DNA of 45,832 bases from an uncultured Eubacteriales bacterium (GTDB taxonomy: Bacteria; Bacillota; Clostridia; Oscillospirales; Acutalibacteraceae). The DNA lies in the NCBI GenBank assembly GCA_934488615.1, contig CAKSSJ010000016.1:1-45832 (forward strand), given 5' to 3'. Of this stretch, positions 8,704-16,857 are shown piece after piece. Under the pieces are notes generated by a model. That model was given only the letters and a program-made list of their open reading frames with translations, was not told where the DNA came from and did not search any database. The translations under genes and the position numbers were made by a program. Numbering within the stretch: position 1 is the first letter of the stretch; every line of letters starts with the position of its first letter.

Positions 8704-10443
8704 ATGAAGCAGTTGATGCTCGGCAACGAAGCGGTTGCCAGAGGACTTTACGAAGCAGGCTGTTCCTTTGTTTCCAGCTACCCGGGTACTCCGAGTACCG
8801 AGATCACGGAATATGCCGCAAAGTACAAGGAGATTTACGCAGAGTGGGCACCCAATGAGAAGGTAGCCGTTGAAGCGGCTTTCGGCGCATGCGTCGCAGG
8901 CAAGAGAAGCTTCTGTTCAATGAAGCATGTCGGTCTTAACGTTGCCGCCGACCCTGTTTTTACAATCTCATACACAGGCGTAAACGCAGGTATGATTATC
9001 GGCGTTGCCGACGATGCAGGTATGCACAGCTCGCAGAATGAGCAGGATTCACGTCACTATGCTATCGCCGCTAAGCTTCCGATGCTTGAGCCCGCGGACG
9101 CAGGCGAGTCCCTCAGCTTTACGAAGCTCGCATACGAAATCTCAGAAAAATACGATACGCCCGTTTTTATCAAGATGTGTACAAGAGTTGCTCACTCTCA
9201 AAGCATTATCGAAACATCGGAAAGAATTGAGACCTCAAAGACCTACGAAAAAGACGGTGCAAAATATATCATGATGCCCGGCAATGCAAAGCGCCGCCAT
9301 CCGATCGTTGAAGCAAGAACGGCGGCTCTTACGGAGTATGCCGAAACAGCTCCGTTCAACCGCATTGAGGACGGAAGCGATCCTTCAATCGGTATCATTA
9401 CATCAAGCACAAGCTATCAGTATGCAAAAGAGGTTTGCGGCGACAAATATCCTGTTCTTAAAATCGGCATGATAAACCCCCTGCCTGTTAAGAAAATTCA
9501 GGATTTTGCAAAGTCCGTTGACAAGGTAATCGTTATTGAGGAGCTTGACGGAATAATCGAAACTCACTGCCGCAATATCGGCGTTGAGGTAACGGGCAAG
9601 GAGCTGTTCAGCTGCATTGACGAGCTGAGCCAGAACATCGTTGCCGAAAAGCTCGGATTTACACCCGACTGCGGAAAGAAGCTTGACGAAAATATTCCCG
9701 CAAGACCTCCCGTTATGTGTGCAGGCTGTCCGCACAGAGGACTTTTCTATACACTCAAAAAGAATAAGCTCACCGTTTTCGGCGATATCGGCTGCTACAC
9801 GCTCGGCGCAGTTCCGCCGCTTGCCGCAATCGACACCACAATTTGCATGGGTGCTTCCGTTTCGGGAATTCACGGCTTCAACAAGGCTAACGAGGGCAAG
9901 AGCGACGGCAAGACAGTTGCAGTTATCGGTGATTCAACATTTATGCATTCGGGTGTTACGGGACTTATCAATATCGCTTATAATGAATCGAATTCAACCG
10001 TTATCATTCTTGATAACTCAATCACTGGCATGACAGGTCATCAGCAGAACCCGACGACGGGCTTTAACCTCAAGGGCGACCCGTGCACAAAGATCGACCT
10101 TGAAACTCTTTGCCGTTCGGTCGGCATCAAGAGAGTAAGAGTTGTTGACCCGTATAACCTTAAAGAGTGCGATGACGCGGTTAAAGAGGAGCTTGCGGCA
10201 GATGAGCCGTCAGTCATCATTTCAAGGAGACCGTGTGCGCTTCTCAAATATGTTAAGCATAACGGACCTATTACGGCAAATGCGGATAAGTGCATCGGCT
10301 GTAAGTCCTGCATGAAGATAGGCTGTCCTGCCATCAGCATTGTTGACGGCAAGGTTAAAATTGACGCAACACTTTGTACCGGATGCGGCGTTTGCAGTCA
10401 GCTCTGCAAGCTCGGCGCACTTCCGAACGGAAAGGAGTCCTGA
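8704..10443 (+). CDS. iorA: Indolepyruvate:ferredoxin oxidoreductase, alpha subunit
   Basis: IorA is the TPP- and FeS-containing subunit that interconverts arylpyruvate + CoA + oxidised ferredoxin and arylacetyl-CoA + CO2 + reduced ferredoxin. The 579-residue product has an N-terminal pyrimidine-binding domain. A TPP-binding part around residues 340-470 carries GDIGCYTLG and GDSTFMHSG. The C-terminal 2[4Fe-4S] module has Cys530/533/536/541 and Cys558/561/564/568. GGAGG precedes the ATG at a normal distance. iorB starts 2 nt after its stop, so the two subunits are made together. Confidence 0.96.
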   Translation: MKQLMLGNEAVARGLYEAGCSFVSSYPGTPSTEITEYAAKYKEIYAEWAPNEKVAVEAAFGACVAGKRSFCSMKHVGLNVAADPVFTISYTGVNAGMIIGVADDAGMHSSQNEQDSRHYAIAAKLPMLEPADAGESLSFTKLAYEISEKYDTPVFIKMCTRVAHSQSIIETSERIETSKTYEKDGAKYIMMPGNAKRRHPIVEARTAALTEYAETAPFNRIEDGSDPSIGIITSSTSYQYAKEVCGDKYPVLKIGMINPLPVKKIQDFAKSVDKVIVIEELDGIIETHCRNIGVEVTGKELFSCIDELSQNIVAEKLGFTPDCGKKLDENIPARPPVMCAGCPHRGLFYTLKKNKLTVFGDIGCYTLGAVPPLAAIDTTICMGASVSGIHGFNKANEGKSDGKTVAVIGDSTFMHSGVTGLINIAYNESNSTVIILDNSITGMTGHQQNPTTGFNLKGDPCTKIDLETLCRSVGIKRVRVVDPYNLKECDDAVKEELAADEPSVIISRRPCALLKYVKHNGPITANADKCIGCKSCMKIGCPAISIVDGKVKIDATLCTGCGVCSQLCKLGALPNGKES

Positions 10444-10445
10444 TT

Positions 10446-11018
10446 ATGCAGACGAAGAATATTATGATCGTCGGAGTCGGCGGCCAAGGAACACTGCTTG
10501 CAAGTAAGCTTCTCGGCAGACTTCTTCTTGAAAAAGGCTATGACGTTAAAGTCAGTGAGGTTCACGGAATGAGCCAGCGCGGCGGCAGTGTTGTTACATA
10601 TGTCCGCTACGGCGACAAGGTTTATTCACCGATTATTGACAAGGGCGAGGCTGATATAATTATTTCCTTTGAACTTCTCGAAGCGGCTCGCTGGACTGAA
10701 TTTCTCAAAACTGACGGAACAATAGTTACCAATACTCAGGAGATCAACCCCATGCCCGTTATTACCGGTGCAGCCGAATATCCGACCGAGCTTGTTGAAA
10801 AAATCAAGTCTCTCGGCGTTAATCTTGACGCAATCGATGCCCTTTCGCTTGCCGAGGAGGCAGGTACATCAAAGGCAGTTAACCTCGTCCTCATGGGCAG
10901 ACTTTCAAAGTATTTTGACTTTACAACAGAGGAATGGATGGCAGCTATTGAAAAGAGTGTTCCGCCTAAATTTCTTGAGATAAACAAAAAAGCATTCTTG
11001 CTCGGTAAAGACGCATAA
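10446..11018 (+). CDS. iorB: Indolepyruvate:ferredoxin oxidoreductase, beta subunit
   Basis: This is the gamma/beta-type subunit (190 residues) completing the cytosolic IOR heterodimer. A glycine-rich N-terminal motif GVGGQGTLLASK (residues 9-20) and the HGMSQRGGSVVTYVR segment are diagnostic of the POR gamma-like family. The start at ATG 10446 was chosen over an upstream in-frame codon inside iorA, because AAAGGAG lies just upstream and the intergenic gap is only 2 nt. Coupled expression with iorA is expected. Confidence 0.95.
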   Translation: MQTKNIMIVGVGGQGTLLASKLLGRLLLEKGYDVKVSEVHGMSQRGGSVVTYVRYGDKVYSPIIDKGEADIIISFELLEAARWTEFLKTDGTIVTNTQEINPMPVITGAAEYPTELVEKIKSLGVNLDAIDALSLAEEAGTSKAVNLVLMGRLSKYFDFTTEEWMAAIEKSVPPKFLEINKKAFLLGKDA

Positions 11019-11033
11019 ATAGGAGACCTCGTT

Positions 11034-12332
11034 ATGGAAAAATACTATCAGAAAGAAATCGAATGTGCCTCACCGGAAAAAATCCGTGAGCTTCAGGACG
11101 AAAGACTTGTTAAGCAGGTCAAACATGTTTGGGACAATGTTCCTTACTACAGAAAGAAGATGGAGGAGAAAGGCGTTACACCCGACGATATCAAGGGTGT
11201 TGACGATCTTCACAAGCTTCCGTTCCTTTCAAAGGCGGATCTTCGTGATGCTTATCCCTACGGACTTCTTGCCGCTCCGTTAAAAGACTGCGTAAGAATT
11301 CAGTCCACATCCGGCACAACCGGCAGACGTGTTGTTGCTTTCTACACTCAGCATGACATTGATCTCTGGGAGGACTGCTGTGCACGTGCTATTGTTGCGG
11401 CAGGCGGAACGAATGAAGATGTTGTTCAGATTGCATACGGTTACGGCCTTTTCACAGGCGGTGCAGGACTTCACGGAGGTAGCCACAAGGTAGGCAGTCT
11501 CACACTTCCTATGTCCTCGGGCAACACGGACAGACAGCTTCAGTTTATGACTGACCTTCAGTCAACAATTCTCTGCTGCACTCCGTCCTATGCGGCATAT
11601 CTTGCAGAAAGCATTCACGAGCGTGGTCTCAGAGATAAAATTAAGCTCAAGGCAGGTATCTTCGGCGCAGAAGCATGGAGCGAAAAAATGCGTCAGGAAA
11701 TTCAGAATCAGCTCGGCATCAAGGCATATGACATCTACGGTCTGACCGAGATCAGCGGACCCGGCGTTGCATTTGAATGTTCGGATCAGACAGGAATGCA
11801 CATCAACGAGGATCACTTCATTGCCGAGATTATTGACCCCGATACAGGCGAGGTCCTTCCGGACGGAAGTCAGGGCGAGCTTGTTTTCACATCAATCACA
11901 AAGGAAGCTTTCCCTCTTCTCAGATACAGAACACGTGATATCTGCGTTCTCACAAGAGAAAAATGCTCCTGCGGCAGAACACTTGTTAAAATGTGCAAGC
12001 CGATGGGCAGAAGTGACGATATGCTTATCGTTAAGGGTGTCAATGTATTCCCGTCACAGATTGAAACAGTTCTCATTGAGCAGGGCTATCAGGCTAACTA
12101 TCAGATTATTGTTGACCGTGTAAACAACAGCGATACGCTTGAGGTTATGGTTGAAATGACTCAGGACAACTTCTCCGATAACCTCGGCAAGATTACTGAG
12201 ATGGAAAAATCACTTGTTGCCGCTTTGAAAGCTATGCTCGGAATTTATACCAAGGTTCGCCTTGTTGCTCCGAAGTCGATCACCAGAAGCGAAGGCAAGG
12301 CAGTCCGTGTTATTGACAAGAGAAAAATATAA
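11034..12332 (+). CDS. paaK: Phenylacetate-CoA ligase (PaaK-like)
   Basis: This 432-residue adenylate-forming enzyme interconverts an aryl acid (phenyl-, hydroxyphenyl- or indole-acetate) + ATP + CoA and aryl-CoA + AMP + PPi. PaaK hallmarks are STSGTTGRR (residues about 91-99, the nucleotide loop), the YGLTEISGPG motif, LLRYRTRDI, CSCGRT (a Cys pair) and GVNVFPSQIE. GGAGA precedes the ATG. Next to iorAB, the enzyme plausibly works on the IOR product or supplies its substrate in reverse. Substrate specificity is inferred only from this neighbourhood. Confidence 0.95.
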   Translation: MEKYYQKEIECASPEKIRELQDERLVKQVKHVWDNVPYYRKKMEEKGVTPDDIKGVDDLHKLPFLSKADLRDAYPYGLLAAPLKDCVRIQSTSGTTGRRVVAFYTQHDIDLWEDCCARAIVAAGGTNEDVVQIAYGYGLFTGGAGLHGGSHKVGSLTLPMSSGNTDRQLQFMTDLQSTILCCTPSYAAYLAESIHERGLRDKIKLKAGIFGAEAWSEKMRQEIQNQLGIKAYDIYGLTEISGPGVAFECSDQTGMHINEDHFIAEIIDPDTGEVLPDGSQGELVFTSITKEAFPLLRYRTRDICVLTREKCSCGRTLVKMCKPMGRSDDMLIVKGVNVFPSQIETVLIEQGYQANYQIIVDRVNNSDTLEVMVEMTQDNFSDNLGKITEMEKSLVAALKAMLGIYTKVRLVAPKSITRSEGKAVRVIDKRKI

Positions 12333-12344
12333 GGAGGAAAGACA

Positions 12345-12776
12345 ATGGCTATTACTCAGATTTCGGTTTTTTTGGAAAACAGAGCAGGACAGCTTTCGGA
12401 GATTACGAAAATCCTGTCCGATAACAACATCGACCTCAAGGCGCTGAATATCGCCGAAACCGCCGATTACGGAATTCTTCGTCTTATTTCTGACGACTGC
12501 AACGAAGCCGCAAAGCTTCTTCGCAATAACGGCTTTATCGTTACGGAAACTGCCGTTGTTGCCGCTGCCGTTCCTAACAAGGCAGGCGGACTCAATGAAC
12601 TTCTCAATATTATTTCAAATGAAGATATTGACATTGAATATATGTACTCCGTTTTCGGACAGAAGGACGGACTTGCATACATGATTTTCAAGGTCAAGGA
12701 TGTTGATATTTTTACATCCATTCTCAAAAAATACTTTGTCATTGTCGCATCCGGCGACGACCTCGGCATTAAATAA
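12345..12776 (+). CDS. Tandem ACT-domain protein
   Basis: The 143-residue protein consists of two ACT-like modules (about 1-70 and 71-143) with the beta-alpha-beta-beta-alpha-beta pattern, beginning ITQISVFLENRAGQLSEITK and repeating as VPNKAGGLNELLNIISNEDI. ACT domains bind amino acids and regulate partner enzymes. Stand-alone tandem ACT proteins commonly accompany paaK/ior genes, where sensing of an aromatic amino acid is the usual guess. AAGGAGG precedes the ATG, 12 nt after paaK. It is the last gene of the operon; no clear terminator follows. Confidence 0.9.
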   Translation: MAITQISVFLENRAGQLSEITKILSDNNIDLKALNIAETADYGILRLISDDCNEAAKLLRNNGFIVTETAVVAAAVPNKAGGLNELLNIISNEDIDIEYMYSVFGQKDGLAYMIFKVKDVDIFTSILKKYFVIVASGDDLGIK

Positions 12777-12838
12777 CTGTTGATTTTTTTCGATTGACGG
12801 AGTATTATTTATATGTCATCAAATTAACAATAAGTTTT

Positions 12839-12876
12839 CCTCCCCTTATTTTAAGGGGAGGGAGACCGCTTGCGGT
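12839..12876. repeat. Intergenic palindromic element (single copy here)
   Basis: CCTCCCCTTA (12839-12848) pairs perfectly with TAAGGGGAGG (12852-12861). A second small hairpin ACCGC-TT-GCGGT follows (12865-12876), then GGAAGGGATAAG. The composition is unlike the AT-rich flanks and resembles short dispersed palindromic repeats seen between genes in Clostridia. Only one copy is in the window, so its repetitive nature is inference. No U-run follows, so it is not a standard terminator. Confidence 0.4.
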
Positions 12877-12928
12877 GGAAGGGATAAGTGTATTTAATTA
12901 CCTTTATCTTCTCTGTCGCATTGCTTTG

Positions 12929-13013
12929 TTTCCTTGAATCAACCAAGGAAAGGCATAAAAAGAAAAAATAAAATAAATCGACTTTCCTTTCGGTCGGTTT
13001 GTTAAGAAAGGAA
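12929..13013 (+). promoter_or_regulatory. Putative four-segment RNA switch masking the aminotransferase ribosome site
   Basis: Segment 1 TTTCCTTG (12929-12936) is a perfect complement of segment 2 CAAGGAAA (12944-12951). Segment 2 (AAGGAAAG, 12945-12952) is also a perfect complement of segment 3 (CTTTCCTT, 12982-12989). Segment 3 (TTCCTTTC, 12984-12991) is a perfect complement of GAAAGGAA (13006-13013), the Shine-Dalgarno of the next gene. Pairing 1:2 lets 3:4 hide the ribosome site; pairing 2:3 frees it. The segments are short and low in complexity, so chance cannot be excluded. Confidence 0.4.
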
Positions 13014-13022
13014 CATATAACA

Positions 13023-14192
13023 ATGCAGGAATTAAGCAGAAAAAATGCACTTTTCACCGATTCCGTTATCAGAAGAATGACCCGTGTTGCTCTTGACTGC
13101 GGTGCAATCAACCTTGCACAGGGTTTTCCGGATTTTGATCCTCCGAAGGCTATGACGGATCGTCTCGCAGAGGTTGCACACACAGGCCCTCACCAGTATC
13201 CCATCACCATGGGAGCTCCGAACTTTCGTGAAGCTCTCGCAAGAAAATGCGGCCGTTTCATGGGTCGTGAGCTTGACCCCAACACAGATATGGTTGTAAC
13301 GATCGGTTCAACCGAAGCTATGGTAGACACGATTTTCGCCCTCACAAATCCTGGCGACAGAATCGTTATGTTCTCACCCTATTTTGAAAATTACAGAGCG
13401 CAGGCTATTATGGCGGACTGCGAACCCGTTTTCATTCCGCTTGTACCGCCCGAGTTCAACTTTGACCCCGATATCATCGAGGCTGAGTTCAAAAAGGGCG
13501 CAAAGGCAATTCTTATCTGCAATCCCTCAAATCCGAGCGGTAAGGTTTTCACTTATGACGAGCTGAGAACAATTGCAGACCTTTGTATCAAATATGACGT
13601 TTATGCAATCATGGACGAGGTTTATGAGCACATTATCTATGAGGGTCACAAGCATGTTTACATGAACAGTCTCGACGGAATGTGGGAGAGAACAGTCAGC
13701 TGTTCGTCTCTCTCAAAGACATATTCCGTAACAGGCTGGCGTCTCGGCTATGCCATTGCTCCCAAGCCGCTCATGGACAGAATCAAGCAGTACCACGACT
13801 TCAACGCAGTCGGTGCGGCATCTCCGCTTATGGAAGCTGCCTGTGTCGGTCTCAATATGCCTGACAGCTATTACGAAGAGTTCGGTGCACACTATGCTCA
13901 TATGAAGAAGCTCTTCACAGAGGGTCTTGACCGTATCGGAATTCCGTACACGGATCCTCAGGGCGCATACTTTGTCCTTGCCGACATTGCTCCGTTCCTC
14001 AAGCCGGGTCAGTCGGATGTTGATTTCTGCCTTGAAATGGCTCATAAAGTCGGAGTTGCTTGCGTTCCAGGCACATCATTCTTCAATGAAAAGGGCATCA
14101 ACAATATCGTTCGTGTTCACTTCGCAAAGAAGGACGAGACCCTCAACGAGGCTCTCGAAAGACTTTCACACATCAAGGAAAAGATGGGATAA
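13023..14192 (+). CDS. Class I PLP-dependent aminotransferase (aspartate/aromatic family)
   Basis: This predicted cytosolic aminotransferase has 389 residues and is fold type I. It shows the substrate-binding GFPDF region near residues 37-41, the NPSNPSGK motif, the MDEVYEH motif and the PLP lysine in SSLSKTYSVTGWRLGYA (Lys232). The ATG at 13023 was chosen because AAGAAAGGAA lies just upstream and an in-frame TTG at 12999 would overlap that site. It lies next to the ior operon, so an aromatic amino acid/arylpyruvate pair is a reasonable guess, but close homologues also act on aspartate, alanine or kynurenine. It ends in an intrinsic terminator. Confidence 0.9.
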   Translation: MQELSRKNALFTDSVIRRMTRVALDCGAINLAQGFPDFDPPKAMTDRLAEVAHTGPHQYPITMGAPNFREALARKCGRFMGRELDPNTDMVVTIGSTEAMVDTIFALTNPGDRIVMFSPYFENYRAQAIMADCEPVFIPLVPPEFNFDPDIIEAEFKKGAKAILICNPSNPSGKVFTYDELRTIADLCIKYDVYAIMDEVYEHIIYEGHKHVYMNSLDGMWERTVSCSSLSKTYSVTGWRLGYAIAPKPLMDRIKQYHDFNAVGAASPLMEAACVGLNMPDSYYEEFGAHYAHMKKLFTEGLDRIGIPYTDPQGAYFVLADIAPFLKPGQSDVDFCLEMAHKVGVACVPGTSFFNEKGINNIVRVHFAKKDETLNEALERLSHIKEKMG

Positions 14193-14240
14193 AATAAAAT
14201 ACTAAGTCAATACACCTCAATTATGCGGTATTGAGTTAAG

Positions 14241-14277
14241 CGAAAGTCGAAATTTTTTCGGCTTTCGTTTTCTTTTT
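14241..14277 (+). terminator. Intrinsic terminator after the aminotransferase
   Basis: CGAAAGTCGAAA (14241-14252) pairs with TTTCGGCTTTCG (14256-14267), with one G-U pair and a 3-nt loop, followed by TTTTCTTTTT. Confidence 0.9.
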
Positions 14278-14287
14278 GCTTATTGTG

Positions 14288-14296
14288 TGGTATAAT
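14288..14296 (+). promoter_or_regulatory. Extended -10 promoter
   Basis: TGGTATAAT (14288-14296) matches the TGnTATAAT extended -10 element. No good -35 is present at the right distance. It lies 28 nt upstream of the DedA-like gene. Confidence 0.55.
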
Positions 14297-14324
14297 ATTA
14301 TAAAAATTATCTTCGGAGAAACCA

Positions 14325-14999
14325 ATGAAAAAAGAAACCGTGAAAAATATAATAAAAATCATATTTGCCGTCGCTGTTTTTGTCACGGCGATAGTCAACT
14401 ATGATTATCTTTCAAATCTTGACATCCGTGTGCTGATTGCAGGTGCGTCATCATTGCTGATTGCCGAATTGATAATACTCGGCGTTTACGCAGTCAAAGC
14501 CGTTTTAATGGTCATTCCTGCATCGCTTATTTATATTTCCGTCGGCATGGCATTTGACACAAAGCGCGCGGTCATTATCAATCTTCTTGGCATTGCAATT
14601 GAAGTCACGGTAACATTTTTCATGGGTAAATTTCTCGGCAAGGACGCAGTTGAAAAGAAAATTCGCAACACAAAAGCAGGCGATAAATTTTTCTCAATGC
14701 TTGATAAAAACCGAAATGTTGCAATTTTTCTGATGCGCCTTATACCTGCGTTTCCGATTGATTTTTCATCGCTTTTTATGGGCGCATTTGACTTTAAATT
14801 TTTGCCGTATCTTTTGCTTTCCGTTCTCGGAATTGCACCGAGAGTTATCGCTTTTACAATTCTCGGCGACGGAATTTACGACCTTATTCCAATGAAATAC
14901 ATCGTCCTTGCGGCGATTTGCGCCATTCCGATAGTAATTGCGGTTTTGCTGATTAAAAAATACGTCGGCAAGAAGAAAAAACATGAAGAAAATCAATAA
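14325..14999 (+). CDS. TVP38/TMEM64 (DedA/VTT-type) membrane protein
   Basis: This 224-residue integral membrane protein has about five or six hydrophobic segments. A central VTT/SNARE-associated signature includes GKFLGKDAVEKKI near residues 103-115 and the FLMRLIPAFPIDFSS loop with its conserved Arg and Pro. A Lys-rich cytoplasmic tail ends the protein. Members of this superfamily act in membrane homeostasis, some as lipid carriers; the substrate here is unknown. CGGAGA precedes the ATG. The gene stands alone, between the aminotransferase terminator and the SRP RNA promoter. Confidence 0.85.
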   Translation: MKKETVKNIIKIIFAVAVFVTAIVNYDYLSNLDIRVLIAGASSLLIAELIILGVYAVKAVLMVIPASLIYISVGMAFDTKRAVIINLLGIAIEVTVTFFMGKFLGKDAVEKKIRNTKAGDKFFSMLDKNRNVAIFLMRLIPAFPIDFSSLFMGAFDFKFLPYLLLSVLGIAPRVIAFTILGDGIYDLIPMKYIVLAAICAIPIVIAVLLIKKYVGKKKKHEENQ

Positions 15000-15015
15000 T
15001 TTTTTATAAAATCCC

Positions 15016-15044
15016 TTGCTAAAATATCGAAAATATATTATAAT
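15016..15044 (+). promoter_or_regulatory. SRP RNA promoter
   Basis: TTGCTA (15016-15021), 17-nt spacer, perfect TATAAT (15039-15044), about 30 nt upstream of the start of the SRP RNA helix. Confidence 0.8.
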
Positions 15045-15073
15045 AATTAAGATATTGCAGGAGATTATATCTG

Positions 15074-15219
15074 AAGCATTATTTCAGTCATGTGGTGTGT
15101 TGGTCCTGTGCGACGGGGTGCCGCGAACCATGTCAGGCGGGGAACCGAGCAGCATTAAGCGGTTAACACCGTGCGACACAGTACGGCCTGCACACCATGT
15201 GACTGAGATAATGCTTTTT
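15074..15219 (+). ncRNA. ffs: Signal recognition particle RNA (small bacterial type)
   Basis: The apical domain carries the universal Ffh-binding signature: GTCAGG (15132-15137), GGAA tetraloop region (15141-15144) and AGCAGC (15148-15153). The ends form a long helix: AGCATTAT (15075-15082) with ATAATGCT (15208-15215), CAGTCA with TGACTG, and GTGGTGTG with CACACCAT. A T-run follows. The RNA binds Ffh and targets nascent membrane and secreted proteins. Its position just upstream of dnaX is the common Firmicute arrangement. Exact ends are estimated from the helix. Confidence 0.93.
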
Positions 15220-15244
15220 ATTATTACAAAAGGAGGGATATGCC

Positions 15245-16852
15245 ATGTACAGAGTGCTTTACAGAAAGTGGAGACCTCAGACCTTTTCCGACGTTGTCGG
15301 TCAGGAGCATATTACCTCAACCCTTGCCCATGAGATCGAATCGGGTAAGGTTTCGCACGCCTATCTTTTCACAGGCTCAAGAGGAACGGGTAAAACCACC
15401 TGTGCAAAGATTTTTGCCAAGGCGGTCAATTGTCCTCACACTCATAACGGAAATCCTTGCAACGAGTGTGAAATCTGTAAGGGTATTGACGACGGTTCAA
15501 TTCTTGACGTTATCGAAATCGATGCCGCCAGCAACAACGGCGTTGACAATATCCGTGACCTTCGTGAGGAAGCAAACTATACCCCTGTTCACACAAAATA
15601 CCGTGTGTATATAATCGACGAGGTTCACATGCTTTCAATCGGTGCATTCAATGCGCTTCTCAAAACCCTTGAGGAGCCGCCCGAGCATGTTAAATTTGTC
15701 CTTGCCACGACTGAGGTTCACAAGCTCCCTGCAACGATACTTTCAAGATGTCAGCGCTTTGATTTTCACAGAATTACTCCCGAAAATATCAGCGCAAGAC
15801 TTAAATATGTCGCAGAAGAAGAAAAAATCGAGCTTGACGACGACGCATCGCTTCTTATTGCAAGAATTGCCGACGGTGCAATGCGTGATGCTCTTTCAAT
15901 TCTCGACCGCTGTGCGGGAATAAATGACCATGTTACGGCAGAAGTTGTCAGCAACGCCGCAGGTCTTGCAGGCAAGGGTCACCTTTTTGACATGGTTGAC
16001 AATATAAATAAAAACAATTCGTCCGAGGTTCTTTCAATAATTGACAAGCTTCATAATGAATCATGTGATATGGAAAGGCTTTGCTCTGAGCTTATCAATC
16101 ATTACAGAAATTTGATGATGATAAAAACGGTTAAGAATCCGCAAAAGCTTATTGTGTGTACGGATCACGATCTTGAGCTTTATAAAAAGCAGGCAGGAGA
16201 AACTAATCTTTATAAAATTCTCAATTGCATTTCCTTGCTTGAAGAAGCCTCAACAATATTAAAAAACAGTTCAAGCAAACGTACCGAAATGGAACTTACC
16301 GTCGTTAAAATGACTGTACCAAATATTTCAAATGACAATACTGCCGTTATGAGCAGAATTGAAAGTCTTGAAAGAATTATCAAAAGCGGAAACTTTGTAA
16401 CCAAAAAGCCGACGGAGAATGTTAAAGAAGAAGTTAAACTGTCTAAGCCTGTTATGCATGATAAAGACTCTGAGCTTTCGCCGCCTCCGCCTGAAACTCA
16501 GCACGAAATTCATAATGAGTGCCTGACAAACGAGGCTCATAACGATACTGATGAAGATACGCTCTTTACCCAATGGGGAGAAGTTCTTTCGCTTCTTGAT
16601 GTATCCGATAAGCCGCTCACAGGTATACTCGGTGTATCATCTGCATATATCAGAGGCGATTTTATTCTGATCAAATGCGATAATCCGATTTTTCCGCAGT
16701 TTATTCGTCTGAACAATCATGCGGCCGCTATTAAAAAAGCTGTTTTTGATGTAACAGGAAAAAAATACAGACTCGGAATTTATAAATCAAACGAAGCTCA
16801 ATCAAATAATAAAGATCCGCTTGCCGATCTTATCAAAAAAATTAGCGAGTGA
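15245..16852 (+). CDS. dnaX: DNA polymerase III subunit gamma/tau
   Basis: This is the clamp-loader ATPase subunit that loads the DnaN sliding clamp and links it to the polymerase. The 535-residue product shows Walker A GSRGTGKT (44-51), a zinc-binding Cys set (Cys63, 72, 75, 78), Walker B IIDEVHML and the sensor 1 ATTEVHKLPATILSRCQRF region. A C-terminal variable part follows. AAAGGAGGG precedes the ATG. It heads the dnaX-GT-ebfC-recR cluster. An A6G run near 16735 is in the wrong register for the known dnaX slippery heptamer, so no programmed frameshift is called. Confidence 0.97.
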   Translation: MYRVLYRKWRPQTFSDVVGQEHITSTLAHEIESGKVSHAYLFTGSRGTGKTTCAKIFAKAVNCPHTHNGNPCNECEICKGIDDGSILDVIEIDAASNNGVDNIRDLREEANYTPVHTKYRVYIIDEVHMLSIGAFNALLKTLEEPPEHVKFVLATTEVHKLPATILSRCQRFDFHRITPENISARLKYVAEEEKIELDDDASLLIARIADGAMRDALSILDRCAGINDHVTAEVVSNAAGLAGKGHLFDMVDNINKNNSSEVLSIIDKLHNESCDMERLCSELINHYRNLMMIKTVKNPQKLIVCTDHDLELYKKQAGETNLYKILNCISLLEEASTILKNSSSKRTEMELTVVKMTVPNISNDNTAVMSRIESLERIIKSGNFVTKKPTENVKEEVKLSKPVMHDKDSELSPPPPETQHEIHNECLTNEAHNDTDEDTLFTQWGEVLSLLDVSDKPLTGILGVSSAYIRGDFILIKCDNPIFPQFIRLNNHAAAIKKAVFDVTGKKYRLGIYKSNEAQSNNKDPLADLIKKISE

Positions 16853-16857
16853 TTATT

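Noticed and set aside
12795..12825. TTGACG near 12795 as an aminotransferase promoter
   Set aside because: No acceptable -10 hexamer at 16-18 nt.
15016..15333. A 105-codon ORF over the SRP RNA
   Set aside because: It coincides with the SRP RNA promoter and the conserved RNA structure, has no ribosome site, and runs into dnaX in another frame.
16731..16745. A6G run in dnaX as a programmed frameshift site
   Set aside because: The run reads AAA-AAA-GCT in frame, not the A-AAA-AAG register needed for the known slippery heptamer, and lies close to the C-terminus.
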